Positions 25,072 to 59,902 of a stretch of DNA of 64,000 nucleotides are shown here, piece by piece. A model generated the notes under the pieces. The model saw nothing but the letters and a program-made list of their open reading frames with translations. It was not told the origin of the DNA and did no database searches. The translations under genes were made by a program, and so were the position numbers. The stretch comes from Engraulis encrasicolus. Lineage: Eukaryota > Chordata > Actinopteri > Clupeiformes > Engraulidae. Position 1 is the stretch's first letter; each line of letters opens with the position of its first letter. The stretch covers positions 46,222,270 to 46,286,269 of the forward strand of contig NC_085875.1 of NCBI RefSeq assembly GCF_034702125.1, in the 5' to 3' direction.

Positions 25072-27120
25072 GATGTGTGTGTGAGCGATATCTGTGCACG
25101 GTGTGCCAGAGTCAAGGCTGTGCTGCAGCAATAACACTGACAGTAGCCCGCTCTTCACTCCACCTCTCCAGCCGGCTTTCAGCCGCCACAGCGCAGAGGC
25201 GTGGCTCCGGCCATCTCCCGCCAAGCAGATATGGAAATTCACCTTCAGGGGCGCCGCCAAGCACAGTTCCTCTTAAAGGGACAGGCACCACAAAACAAAA
25301 CAAGTGTGCTTTGAATAATACCGGTCTCTGTGATATTGGACAAAAAAAGCTAAGAAATGTGGAATAACTGAGCTGAGTGAAGTTCAATGGAGCATGCTTT
25401 AGTGGTATTGCCTGAACTATTGCGTGAGTATTGCATGGGCTATCTCAAATACACTGCCTGGTGTGTCCTAAAGTGGCATTTCTCAATAATTATGATTTGA
25501 TCATGTTCCAATACACAAATTGCATCTGATGGGATTGCCGGGACATGTTTTATTTCCAGTTTCCCACCAGTCTTTTACATGCCATTCCATAGACACAGGC
25601 GATGAGCCGCGGTAGTGTTCTAGAACCAACAGGCTGGCAACGGAACAGAAAGTTTTGTTCCCACGAGGGGCCACACCCCCCCCTCCTCTCAGCTGCATCC
25701 AAAAGAAAAGCAGTGAGAACTGCAGAGGAGTTTTTCATATGCAGAATAACTCACCAACTGCTGCACTCAGAGATGGTGCATTAGCCAGTGTTGAGGTTGT
25801 TTATACATTTAGTTGATCCTACATAGGCCTGAATTTCTTTGATATTGTCATGATTTGTTGTTGCTGCTTACTGAAAGAATGCAGGCATAAAGTTGCATTC
25901 TGGCCAACAAAATAAATACTTTAGGCAGAAAATGTTATTTCTGCACCATGTTACATTGTTACAGCAACTGATGGAATCATATTGAGCTATGAAAAAAGTA
26001 ACCTATTGACACATTCTATAATTCAAATAATAACAAAAATATTGCTGTCATGTTGGCCGAAACGTCACATAAAAAATAAGAGAAACGTGAGCCCAGTGTT
26101 GCAGCCTTGTTATACTTGACGTTGCCAGTCCAGCTCCTACTTTGAGACAGATAGGCTATGCATGTATATTTCTTTGATAAACTATTTTATAAAACAAATA
26201 ATAATTACTTAATAGCTAATGATCCTAAAGCCAATTGGGTTGTAATTTTTCAATAGGCCTATGTAGCCTCTTACAGCCGATGGGGTAGCCGGCGGACCTA
26301 TTCACTATTTGCTGGAAATACTCAACTACATCATAATGACATTACTATGACATTAGACATAGCCATTATACTTTTGGTGACAGTAAGGTTATAACATAGG
26401 CTCTGCGCTAAGGGGTTAAAGCAATTTTGTCATTTCAAAGTAGACAGCATTTTTGTAAACCACTCTGCAAACATGTGACCTTTTGGCTTTATGAGCCATG
26501 GGGCCCCTGCCGAGGCTGAAGAAGGAAAGGAAAAGGACTGTTACTTGTTAAACTCTTATGTAAGACCACACAGCCTATGCAAGTAAGCATGTGAAATTTG
26601 GGCACATTCAGTCCAGGTGGGGCGCTGTAATGCTGAGGAAATGTCACCAGTAAAACAATGTTCGAACATTCCTTGAGCACTCCTCCACCAAAAAGTAAAT
26701 CATAGACATTCTAAAGTTATCTTTTAATATGAAAAGAAACATAAAACAACGAAAGCTTTTTAAAAAAAAAGCAGAAGTGAGAAGGGTATAAAAACATGTA
26801 AGGGTAGACTTGGTCTTCTTCCAAAACTTTCTTTGCACAGAAGTTGACAAAACTGGATAGGCCTACTCAATTTCACACTCACAACATCCATACAGGCAGT
26901 TGGCAAGGAGCCCAAGCAGCGCAGATGCTGCACTCTAGTGGTCACTATATGCAAATGCAGTAGGCCTATAGGGACTGGCTTTGTACAGTATGAGGACTAG
27001 ATAAAACAAATGGATAGATCTGGTGCATCATAGTATGACTTATAAAGTGTCCTCCCTTTGCAAGAAGTGATAAGATGTTACTCTCAGACAGGAATTGTGA
27101 ATCGCACTGTCCCTCTGAAA

Positions 27121-27792
27121 TGGGTCAGTCTATATTTTGTTGGAGCGATGAAGGACACTGCAACAAACCCTTTCCTTGTCTTTGCCAGAAGGCTTAATTT
27201 TTTCATTTGTGGTTTTGTTGTTGTTTTTAGGCCTATTTATGTTGTGTTTTTATGTGTTTGTTTTTTTCCCGCTTTTTATTTTGATGCAACAATGACACAA
27301 GCTGCATAATTTTCAGTCCTTGTCTTAAAACGGCCGGTGTCGTGCTCAAAAGCGACTGCCTGCCAGTAATTACTGACTTCATAGACTGGCCCCCAGTAAC
27401 TCTGGACTACAGAAAGTTAGCTATACCAAAGTCACTGTACATACACCTGGCACCCTTCACTATGCCCCCATACATTTAGGTGAGTATTGCCCTTTGCAAT
27501 CCTGACGTACAGGGGGCAGTCGCACAAGAATGCAAAAGGGCAATACTCACCAAAATGTCTTGGGGTAACAGTGGAGGGTGTCAGGTGTGTACAGTGAATT
27601 TGATGCAGCTGACCCTCTGTAGTCCAGAGTTACAGGGGGGCAGTCCATGAAGTCTGTCAAACACATAAAACCCCTAAATAGACCTAAAAACAACAACAAA
27701 ACCACAAATGAAAAAAATAAGCCTTCTGGCAAAGACAAGGAAAGGGTTGTTGCAGTTTCCTTCATCGCTCCAACAAAATATAGACTGACCCA
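27121..27792. repeat. 670-bp foldback (long inverted repeat)
   Basis: The left arm (27121-27499) and right arm (27531-27792) are inverted copies, from GGGTCAGTCTATATTTTGTT at the outside to GGTGAGTATTGCCC at the centre. The loop is about 31 bases. The left arm carries about 115 extra bases (around 27265-27375). It lies about 450 bases upstream of hadha. Confidence 0.9.
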
Positions 27793-28149
27793 CCCCCAGC
27801 GTAAAATTAGATGTTAAAGGGGCTCAGGGTCAGGGACATTGCCCCTCCTGATCCATATTCTAGCCTGTGGGGCCCTCCTGTCAGGTGGGGGCCCTAGGCT
27901 GCCTGGAGCCTCTTGTCTGTGGGGGCCCCTGGCAGGTGGGGGCTGGGGTCAAGCGAAGGTGAGGAACACTGTCGGCCTAGGCCCTACCACCATTAGCCCT
28001 ACTTCCTTCATCTCTGATAGACATTGCTTATTCGAGAATTTAAAAAAACCAAAAAAACAAAACACAACATTCACCAATATGTCGATGAGAAAATCATAAT
28101 AGTAGCCTAGTAGTCTATTTGATAATGACATGACGTGACCCTCTTTCAC

Positions 28150-28238
28150 CCTTCACTCTCTGCCGGTTGTCATTGCAGGGGGTTGGACAGTCACAGCAAA
28201 GTCAGAGCAGACAGAGGCAGAGCCACTTTCCAACAAAG
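28150..28238 (+). promoter_or_regulatory. hadha: hadha 5' UTR / proximal promoter (approximate)
   Basis: The start codon at 28239 is preceded by AACAAAG, a good vertebrate initiation context (A at -3 region, G at -1). No TATA box is obvious in the 100 bases upstream, as expected for a housekeeping mitochondrial gene. The transcription start cannot be placed from sequence alone. Confidence 0.4.
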
Positions 28239-42703
<14,465 letters not shown>

Positions 42704-43650
42704 CCTGGACCACAATGTGCCACCACACCACTAATACTAATACCCGACCCTCTGCTGCTGGAGATGACCTTTCAGCAGACTGTGAGGATACAATGACAAC
42801 CACTTTCTCTCCCTCTTCCTGCTGTCAGTCTCTGTCTCTCGAAATGGGCATGTAAGAGGAAGTCTACGGTACCTTGGGACATGGACTTAGTGAAAGACGG
42901 AACACGTCTCTTATTGTCAAGAGGCTGTCTCTTCAACTTAGCAATCTGAATTGCCTTTTAGCACTACAGGACTTCGGGTGGCCTTTGACAAGTAAAATGG
43001 CCTTTTGATCAAAAATGATTTTCTTTAAGTTATTTTTTGTAATGTATTTTGTACGACAAAAGAAGTTTTTTGTAAAAGCAGTTTACTGACTCTCCAGACA
43101 CACAAAGGCTCTTCAGCCCATTCCAAATCAACGTAGACTGCATAGGGTTTAAACACCTAAAGCTGGTGGTAGGTCTTCAGAAGAGCATTACCTAATGACT
43201 AACAGAAACACTTATAATATAATATACCGTAATATAATATATATATGAAACACAAACATATTGAAAGGAGATGAATTCAGCACTTGTGTCCTGTGTTGTT
43301 CAGTGCCTAACCAATGACTTGGGCATATTTTCATGCACTTGGCTTATTGGAACTCAACTGATGGCAAAAGTAGGTGAAAAAAGTGTCAAAATGACATTTG
43401 AAGAGTACTGGCAAGTTACACTGTAAAAATGCTAGATGATCAACATCAGAACATAGTTACTGGTTATGACTAATGTAACTGCTTTTACAGCAGTTTGTTT
43501 CTTTGTCAGTTTAGACATTCATATCTGTCCACAGTGATGGCATTGATTTTGCTGTATGCAAAATGTTTTTGGACGTGGCATTCACATCCCAACTGACACA
43601 CTAAAATAAAACAGAAATGTAAGCACTGCAAATAAATGACTTGTGTTTTT
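42704..43650 (+). other. hadha: hadha 3' UTR with two polyadenylation signals
   Basis: About 930 bases follow the TGA stop with no further recognisable coding sequence. AATAAA hexamers lie at 43605-43610 and 43631-43636, and the second is followed by a GT-rich stretch typical of a cleavage element. The exact cleavage site is inferred. Confidence 0.65.
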
Positions 43651-43736
43651 CCTTCAATCACTAATAATTAGTAATTTGCACCAACAGCTTCATCCCTTCT
43701 GCAGTAACGTTGCAGAACTTCACTTACTATAGTCTT

Positions 43737-44100
43737 ATTACCTTCGCCAAGGAGGTTATGTTTTCGGTCGCGGTTTGTCGGTTTGTTTGTTTGTCTGTCT
43801 GTCAGCAGGATAATTCAAAAAGTCATTAACGAATTTGGATGAAAGTTTGATGAAAGTTGTTAGAAATGACAAAAGGAACAAATGATTCAATTTTGGTGAT
43901 CTGGATCACAATGGGGAGCCAGGATTTTTTAAAAATATTCACCATTGCAGAATAGGGCCAATTTTGACATTTATAATCCCAGTTTCTAGCCCCACAGAAA
44001 CAAAGCAGAAAGACTAAAAAATAGGGTGTAACATAGTCAAATATTTTATGGAACAGCTTCCCTAGTGGAGGCCTGCACTCTTGAGTTTATTTCTAGTTTA
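43737..44100 (+). repeat. Dispersed teleost repeat downstream of hadha
   Basis: This starts ACCTTCGCCAAGGAGGTTAT and ends with GTGGAGGCCTGCACTCTTGAG, a layout common in fish intergenic DNA. It contains (GTTT)n/(GTCT)n near the start. Sequence 44100-45000 is otherwise unremarkable, apart from a SINE-like piece at 44775-44865 with GGTTCGAATCTGG. Confidence 0.6.
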
Positions 44101-45014
44101 TTTATTCTCCACTCATTCCATTCTTCACTTCCACCCTTCAACCAATGTTAAGGCGTCCTTCCCTGCTAGATTTCTGAAATGCCCTTCCCAAAAGAAAATT
44201 ACCACAACTGTCTCAGTGTGGCAATGAAATCATCTTGTCCCGTCTTGTATGGTACATCTTGCAATAGCTGTTAACAACGCTGTAGTTTGCTGCAGGGCTA
44301 TGCTACTTTGTGTATGTCTTCATTTATGATCAGTCATAGGCAGTAGATTAATGGGATAATCTTGGATACAGAAAATCAAGACGCACTTCATACCGCACAT
44401 AGGTGCATGCAGAAGCATGCATTTATGACATGCAATATAACAGTATCTCTGCTCCACCCACATTCTCAAAGCAATCTGAATTCATTTTGTCCCAGAATGC
44501 ACACGTGACTGCTTTATGAGTCTGATGCCCAGACATTGTATTCTCTGCGGAACTTGACACTAAACATTCTCAACGACTACACTTTGCATAAACTGCAATA
44601 TAGCTTTATTCTAAAAGTGCATGTTAAATATTAAATGATGTGGAACCTCCACTGCTGGACAAATCTCTTTGACACAAGTAAAGGAGCCCTTGAGAAAGTT
44701 GGGTGTGTGATTACTTACAGTCACAGTAACAGTTTATGTGGCGGACTCCTATAATGCATTATTGCCACATACTGTATGAGCCGCTGTCCATGGTGACCCA
44801 GGTTCGAATCTGGCCTGGGTAATTCCCCAATCCTATCCCCTCACTATCGCCAAATCATTTCCTTTTTCAGTCAAAATACCACAGTGGTATTTTCAGGAGT
44901 AGAGGTGTCTTTCCACCAGTTTTCACCAGCAGCAGTTTTCCACCAGTGCTAGTGTTGAGAGTGTGATGACATAAAAGAACAAAGCACACGCTAAAAGAGG
45001 TCAAAGATGACTTT

Positions 45015-46664
45015 AAAACATTCACGTCACTTTTATTGCATTTCAATTTCAAAGTGTCCTCCTCCTCTGCAAGCAGACACAAAGCCTGTTCAGACTTGAG
45101 ACTGGCAAAAAAACAAAACTGCTGGATCGGTCCCATAGTTCAAAAAGTATGGTACAAAGTGTGCACGGGTGTTGTTGTAAACAAGACCAGACGTACTGAG
45201 ATTATTATAGCAGTTATAGCAAATCGCACTTATTGTTGTGAAGAAAAAAAAGTTAGTTCATGGATGAAAGCAACTTATTGGTTGCTTGCATCTATTTTTC
45301 ATTCCAGCGAATGAGTGTTTCCACATGAGGAAGTGAAAAGTGCTTAAAAAAAAGTTTCCCTAGACTTACACCCCAAAAAGGAAAAGAAAGAAAAGGGAAA
45401 AAAAACACCACTTCCGAGTAACACTATGAAACTGGAAAAGGAAGGACTTTTTGAAAGCGAAAGCGCCATACAAATCAGTACACAAACAGTTAGTGACATG
45501 ATGATTTGCATAGTCCACCAGTTATGTGCACTTGTTATATATGGGGACGAGGACACTACACGTCAAAGATCAAAGTTGGTATGATATACAATTCTGAATT
45601 CCCTTAAGTTTTAGATTGCACACTAGACATAAACAGCCAAAAAACAAAAACAAAACAAAAAAAGACAACCGTGCAAGACCTGTAACAGCATACAGGAAAA
45701 GTAAAGAAAGAAAAAAAAAAAGAACACCCAGCCACACAGACACCAGAAACGCAGAATGGGGAAGGGACCAGTCAGTGTCGCTAACTCACGAGTTCGACAA
45801 ACCACACCGAGGTTGGACGCAACAAAAACAGCTCACACATTTACACCTCACCGTACGTACGCCCGGTCTGAATCTTAGACCCCACGGCAGATGCACCGTT
45901 TTGATCCCATCTACCCCTACCCACTAACACACAGCCAGGCACCTGTTGCTGTGGGGCTTTCCCCACCGAGCCACAGTTGGGCAGTAACATGGGGGGGATT
46001 AGAGAAGGCAGCTGTGAGAGGGCGAAATACAACAACCAACGTGTGCTACGAGCGACTGCATGGTCAAACGTGACTACTGTACAGGAAGTCATGCAATTGG
46101 CCACGGGCCGCTAGGCAACGCCTCAGGCACAACGGTGAGAGACTTTTACAAGAGTAGCAACGGCGCTAATGTCCCACTGGGAGTTAAATCATCACTGCAG
46201 TGTAGCGTCGCTCCAAAGGAGCCGTCGCCTTCTACTACACGGTCAGTTATACGTTAATACACAGAGAGGGAGTACTTTTTTTTTTTTTTAAAGGATGGCG
46301 ATGACGATTCATGATGTGTGAACACCTCCTTTCCTCCCTCACTGATCAATTCATCAAAGAACCAGTTCATAGATTTGTACAATTGTCAGAAACAAAAAAA
46401 ACAAGCACATATGAAGGAGTTAAAGGCCATGTGACTTTGGGTAAAGAAACAAACAAAACAAAACAAAATGTTAAAATAAATGTCATTAATGATATTCTTA
46501 CTTTTTCAACACTGAGATGTCCTTTAGGTTTTGGGGGGTATAAATTGATAGCCTCTATATATGCAAAAATGTGGTTTTAATACTATGATACGTGATAGGA
46601 AGACAGACGTAGGAGAGAAGAGGAAGGGTGGGGGGTTCCGTTGCTGTGAAGAGGTCAAAGGTCA
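45015..46664 (-). other. rab10: Probable rab10 3' UTR
   Basis: On the minus strand this follows the rab10 stop at 46665-46667. An AATAAA signal (plus-strand TTTATT) lies at 45032-45037 and is the candidate 3' end, giving a UTR of about 1.65 kb. No competing coding frame or obvious repeat was recognised. The end point is inferred. Confidence 0.45.
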
Positions 46665-53627
<6,963 letters not shown>

Positions 53628-53651
53628 TTGGAGACCTTATACAACAACACC

Positions 53652-53975
53652 CTGTCAATTTGCAAAGGGGGAAGCACAATTGTAAGCAAATGAATGACGT
53701 ACGGATGACACAAAATCTTTAAATCAGCAAACCCTTGTCATCTCGACATGACTTGACACGTCAGCTGCTCTGATGTTTGACAACTTCGTTGGGCTGGTTA
53801 TTATAGACACGAATACCTGGCATCGAAATTGAAAGGTTTTAAGTTACGGATGAGGCTGGGGCCCCCGTTCTCTGCTGGGGTTGTTTTCAAACCATTCACT
53901 AACTCAAGAGAAGTTTGCTTCACAAAATAACGAGCGCAACACAAGCAATAAATGCTAGCTGGCAAATTGACTTAC
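53652..53975 (-). other. rab10: Probable intron in the rab10 5' UTR, with an untranslated first exon upstream of 53976
   Basis: On the minus strand a strong GTAAGT donor abuts position 53976. A C/T-rich tract followed by CAG ends at 53652, 25 bases before the coding start. Splicing these sites would join an untranslated exon (about 53976-54250) to the coding exon. Both sites are visible; their use is inferred, because transcription could also start directly upstream of the coding exon. Confidence 0.45.
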
Positions 53976-54835
53976 CAATGAATCACCAAGGCGGAGGATC
54001 TGAGTTCCAAAAGTCAGCTAGTGTGCGTTAGCCTGTGCGTCAGGAAGTGGCTAGAACTAGCTATCAGAATCAAGTCATCGCATGTAACTTCGCTTGGTAG
54101 AAACAATTCATCCCTTATATTTAGATTCTGCGCAAGTTGAAAGCTACAAAACCGTGTCGGTCCGCCACCTTAAATTAGGGAACAAAGATGTCTTTTACCG
54201 GGTTGTCGAGTTAGCTAGCTAGCAACCTTGCCAGCTAAGAACTTGGTGTACCAGCTCCTGGAACACTGACACTCCGACAATCACGCGCAGAGAGGATACT
54301 CTTTCTTACGCACCAAGTCGGCAAACTGATAGATATGAAAAATCGTTGTGAAAAGTTGCCTACGTCGCCTCTGTACACATAGAGTGGCTAAACTGCTTTG
54401 AGCTAATGTTAACTTTCTTAGCTAACTAGGAAGTGAAAAGACTGCACCCCGAGACACTCCAGAGAACTGGTGGCCAGATGAGTACAATTAACCTGGAACG
54501 ACGTATTGCACAAATGTAGATGTCTTCAACAATATTAGCCTGTTCATCACCATACTTGTTCATACGTAGGAATATGTTCACACTAGCATCAATTTGGAAA
54601 TTGTGCCTATTGAACAAATTAGCTTGCATTCCAAGTTACACAGGGAATTGCAGATAGTTGCGCCCATCTGGCAACCTCAACACTGGCCACTTCCTTTTTT
54701 GGAAGTTTCCTGGGCTGTACTGCCACCTATTGGTACAAAGTCAATATGTTTTCACCATTGAGAGTAATGGATTTCACCAATGACAGTTAGGTGTTTCACC
54801 TAGTTCTAAATTGAAAGGATCATTCAGGTTTGATG

Positions 54836-54836
<1 letters not shown>

Positions 54837-54930
<94 letters not shown>
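54837..54930. repeat. (CA)n microsatellite
   Basis: About 46 perfect CA repeats. Sequence 54931-56320 beyond is unique-looking, with no exon recognised. Confidence 0.98.
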
Positions 54931-54932
<2 letters not shown>

Positions 54933-56324
54933 CTAAAACCAGAGTCTACATATCATGAGAGAAGAAGACTTGGGAAGAACAGTGTTGGGCAAGTTTGTGA
55001 AAACTGTATTACTGATTGCATGTTACTGCCTATTTAAAGTAATGTGTTACATTACAATATTAATGTAGGCCTACATAAAATATACGGCATTTGACTACTT
55101 TGCATTACTTTAGTTACTCTCACCAAAATAACAGCAAATATAGATCTACGTAGCTATTTACAGTGTAAATCATGCTTATGAGTCATGACTTTTTTAACCT
55201 CCCATCCAGGAGGTGTGTCAGCAGCAGCACACAGACTAAAAACTAGTAGGTTCAGGAATATCTTCTTTCTGACCACCACACTTAACACCATCAAAAATCC
55301 AGGTTACAGTAAAATGCATGTTAACTACTGTAACTAAGTAAATATTACAGCAAATGTATTTTTCCCTGTAATGCCTTACATTACTGTGTTAAAACAAAAA
55401 GTAATGCATTAGGCCCACAGCAGCCTAATAAATTACTTTTGAAATGCGTTACTCCCATAACTGGAAAAGAAATAGCCTACTAGTCCAGGTAGAGACTCAA
55501 AAATACCCAAAAAGGAAAATAAATAACACCCACAGTAAACAGCAAAACATTCATCATTGTGGTATATTGTGATACCCTTGTCGTGATATAAAGTAATCAT
55601 GTGGTATACAATCTTCTCCATATTGCCCAGTCCTAATGCCTAGAGTAGAGAGAGATATAATTAGGGAGATAAGAGAGAGAGAGAGAGCAGTGCAGTAATT
55701 ATATCAGTCTAAACTCACTGACCTGTCAACACTATGAAGAGTGAGCGATATGCCCATTGTGTGTGACAAATACTGGGTATATGATTCCACATTTTTTTTC
55801 TTCACTTAAAATGTTATTGATGCATTGTTTGAAAGGTTGTCCAATGTCCACCTGACCATACTGGGGTGTCGATAGCCCCCCCCCCCCTACTTGTCAAGTT
55901 CAACTGCAGTACAGAATGTATGTGGGCGTGGTTGCAGTTTTCGAATAGGCGGGAATACAATGCCCTCCTCGATATTTTACACCAATAGGAAAGGAGAAAC
56001 AGCACAGGACACTTCATTTTAGGAGGAGTGTGGTGTGATTGACAGTTCAGTTAGCCAACCACTGCGAAAGAATTCGCCTAGCAACTCCAATAGTCCTTCA
56101 ATGAGGGCTTGGTTGTAAGGAATTCATGTAGTGATAGTAATGGCAAGGTTTCTACCTTAGTATGCTCGTGTTTTGGACAATTTTTGGCCGTTCTCGGCCT
56201 TTATTGTTTTAATCGTAGCTGTCACGGAGAAAAGGGTGTCATTCACTTCGTATCCATAGTGCAGTTTTGACATTTATAAACCAACTGGGGAACCTACACC
56301 ATAAGCCTTGCGAATAACGTTAAG

Positions 56325-56399
56325 ATGCCGTCTACTTCGGTGGAGGGATCATCTGAAGAAGGTGACCTGTTTACTGTGAAACATGAGCTGAAAACCAGT
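56325..56399 (+). CDS. Candidate first coding exon of an unidentified gene
   Basis: An ATG opens a frame reading MPSTSVEGSSEEGDLFTVKH and then ELKT, which runs into a strong AACCA/GTAAGT donor after 56399. The acidic, serine-rich start and the splice site look like a genuine N-terminus. Upstream sequence (56040-56320) is unique-looking and could be a promoter, divergent from rab10. I did not recognise the family and found no convincing second exon downstream, so the rest would lie in a long intron's reach or beyond the window. It could also be chance. Confidence 0.4.
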
Positions 56400-57894
56400 A
56401 AGTGTCATATCATACATATACCTATGCTGTTTCTGTTTAATTTGGGCTTTGAGATATGCGAGAAAGGGCATTGTTTTTGGGGAAGAGACTGTATTAGCAG
56501 CGCTAGCAAACCCAGTGTATTGACAGTGAACTCCTTGGCACGGTTGAGAGTGCAACGTCCAGGAGCAGCAGTCGCACTCTGGGACTCTAAACTCCGAAAG
56601 CAGAGAGGCTAATTACGAGCAAATGTGATTGTCCTGCAAAGTGGCGTGGACATGCAAAAGACGAGCACGATTCGTGTAATCTGACAGATTCGTGCAATGT
56701 CAGAGCTAGCCACGTTGCTATGCTAACTGTTCAAAACTTGCCTAGCTCAACTCACTGCCCGTGCAAAACGCAACGCAGTGGAATTTAACACGCTCGAAAA
56801 TGTGCAACTGCTGGATTGAGTTAATTGCTACGGGAAGCACAATAATGGGTCGTTTTTCTGTCAGGGCGTAGATGTTGTCCTCTTCTAGTTCCAGCAAGTA
56901 TTAGTTAGTTTGTCCAGTTCTGTCTTACGTGGTCTGCTCTGCTGCAAATCAGGATACAATGTTGATGGATTGGATACAAATATGCAACGATGGTTTTGAC
57001 AGAAAGAAGACCCCCATGCCGACGCCTAGGTTTTTTTTTGTGCAAAATACCAGTGCTAGAACTACTGCAGTCAGCAAACTTGTCAAATTTGATGTCTCAT
57101 CATCATTATTATTTGTATTATTACGTTTTTATTTGTGGAAAGTCAGAGAATTTTGCCTGGTTTTATCTTACTGTAGTGTTCCAAGATAGGTTACAGTTCA
57201 TGATCCCAGTTTGCCTATTTGTTCCATCAAAATAAGTGTGCCTTTATGTTGCGTAATATCAGACATCCTCCCCGGTATGTCTGGTTGCAGGCAGCCTTTC
57301 TACAGTCCAGCTGGTATGTGAAGGATGAAACGTGTCAGAGTAAACTGGTACCACTGCATTCATCACCCAGAATGGGTCCTATAGCTGACCCGGGACAGAG
57401 TACCGTGGTGATGATCACATGTTTAACTATTAAGTGGACCTCCCATATTGCAGTAAATGTTTACAAAAGTGTGATGTCTGATGACTGTTTGATTTACAAC
57501 GGTGCAATGTCCTTGAAATTTGAATTGACATGATGAGACTGTAGCCTGCACCACATTTCAAACTCAATGAACCCTTTGCTTGTAACTTATGCAATGGCAT
57601 CTTACATCCAGTCTCCATTGAAAATATATTTGCTTCCCTGGACAAACCATGAAAAACCAGGACAATCAGGGCAAGCCGGGATAGGTAGCAAGTCTTACAT
57701 TGTCACAATTCCTAAAGGACAGGTTATAAAGACTTTGCTCGTAGTCTTCATGTCTAGTGGATGAGAGAACTCCCCCCTACCCCTTCAGCTTCAGTCCTGA
57801 GGGAGTATTCTGTGCAAAGATGTGAGATCAAAAAGGCAGAACATGACCCAGTTTGGCTCCTGTGTCTGTGTGTGAAACAAAGAGATTGGAAGAG

Positions 57895-57895
57895 G

Positions 57896-57984
<89 letters not shown>

Positions 57985-57996
57985 TGCGCGTGTGCA

Positions 57997-58027
<31 letters not shown>

Positions 58028-58060
58028 AAGTGTGTAAGTGTGTGTGTGCTTGAGGGGAGG
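57895..58060. repeat. (TG)n microsatellite with interruptions
   Basis: A perfect TG run at 57895-57981 is followed by interrupted TG repeats. Sequence 56400-57890 before it holds no recognised gene. Confidence 0.97.
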
Positions 58061-58289
58061 GGGGGTAGGATTGCTGTGTGACTATGGCTCTCTCCAGATG
58101 TGCTTAATCTAAGTTGCCCTCACAAGCTCCACACCACCACACTGCCGGGCATTCAATTAGCCATGGCTGTCACTCTCCCACGCCCAAGTCACCCCCAACA
58201 CTCCTGCCAGACACAGTGCCAACAGACAGGCACACAGATGGTGGTGTGATGCCCAGATTATAACCATATGCCCCGGCCGACCTAACACG

Positions 58290-58635
58290 CACTCCCTTCA
58301 GTCAGTATGTCTGTCTGTCTGTCTGTTTGTCTGTGTCTGTCTGTCTGCTTGTCTGTCTCTGTTAGTTGGTCTATAGGTTAGTTAGGCTAGTCAGTTTGTT
58401 GTTTAGTCAGTCAGGTTTTCTGTTATTTACTCAGTCACTTCGCCTGATAGTCAGTCTATTGTTCAGTCAGTCAGGTATTCTGTTAAGGTCTGTCAGTTAC
58501 TTAGCCTGTTTGTCAGTCTGTTGTCAGTTAGTCCCCATTTAGTTAGTCTGTGAGTCTATGAATTTGAGTCTGTTTTTGCATTAGCCTGTGTGCCAGTCAG
58601 CTTGCCAGCCAGCCAGTCAGTCAGTCAGTGCTTCA
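58290..58635. repeat. Degenerate (GTCT)n / (GTCA)n tract
   Basis: Tetranucleotide repeats decay gradually into phrases such as CAGTCAGTCAGG and TTAGTTAG. Confidence 0.8.
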
Positions 58636-58803
58636 GTCCTACTGCGTGAGGTCTAGCGCTGAGCAGAGCTGTTGTCCCACATGCAAGGCAAGGGGAGCGT
58701 AGCTGAATGGCTAGCGCAGTGTTACGAGTGAGCAGCAGGCAGACGGAGAGTGTTGGGCTATTAATAAAGCGTTAATTTCCCACCGGGGCCCCGCACTGGG
58801 TGA

Positions 58804-58858
58804 CGAGGGGGTGGGGTGGGGTGGGGTGGGGTGGAGTGGGGGGGTTGGGGGTGAGGGT
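58804..58858 (+). repeat. (TGGGG)n G-rich minisatellite
   Basis: Seven or more G-runs of at least four occur within 55 bases, a strong G-quadruplex candidate on the plus strand. Confidence 0.9.
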
Positions 58859-58922
58859 GTGTATGTGTTATGCAACATGAACCAAAAGTTTTCCTAGAGC
58901 CGCATGCACGCAGGCACGAACG

Positions 58923-59728
<806 letters not shown>

Positions 59729-59902
59729 TGAAACATGTGCTTGAACTGGCATTCTTGAGTGAACTCTCTCTCTCACACACACACACACACATACACACTC
59801 GTTAGCTCACTCTTCCAACAATACAAAGCAGCCCTCTGACATCTGACATGCTAGCTGCGCTGCGCTATGCTGCACTATGCTGTGCTGGCCTCCATGCCTG
59901 CA

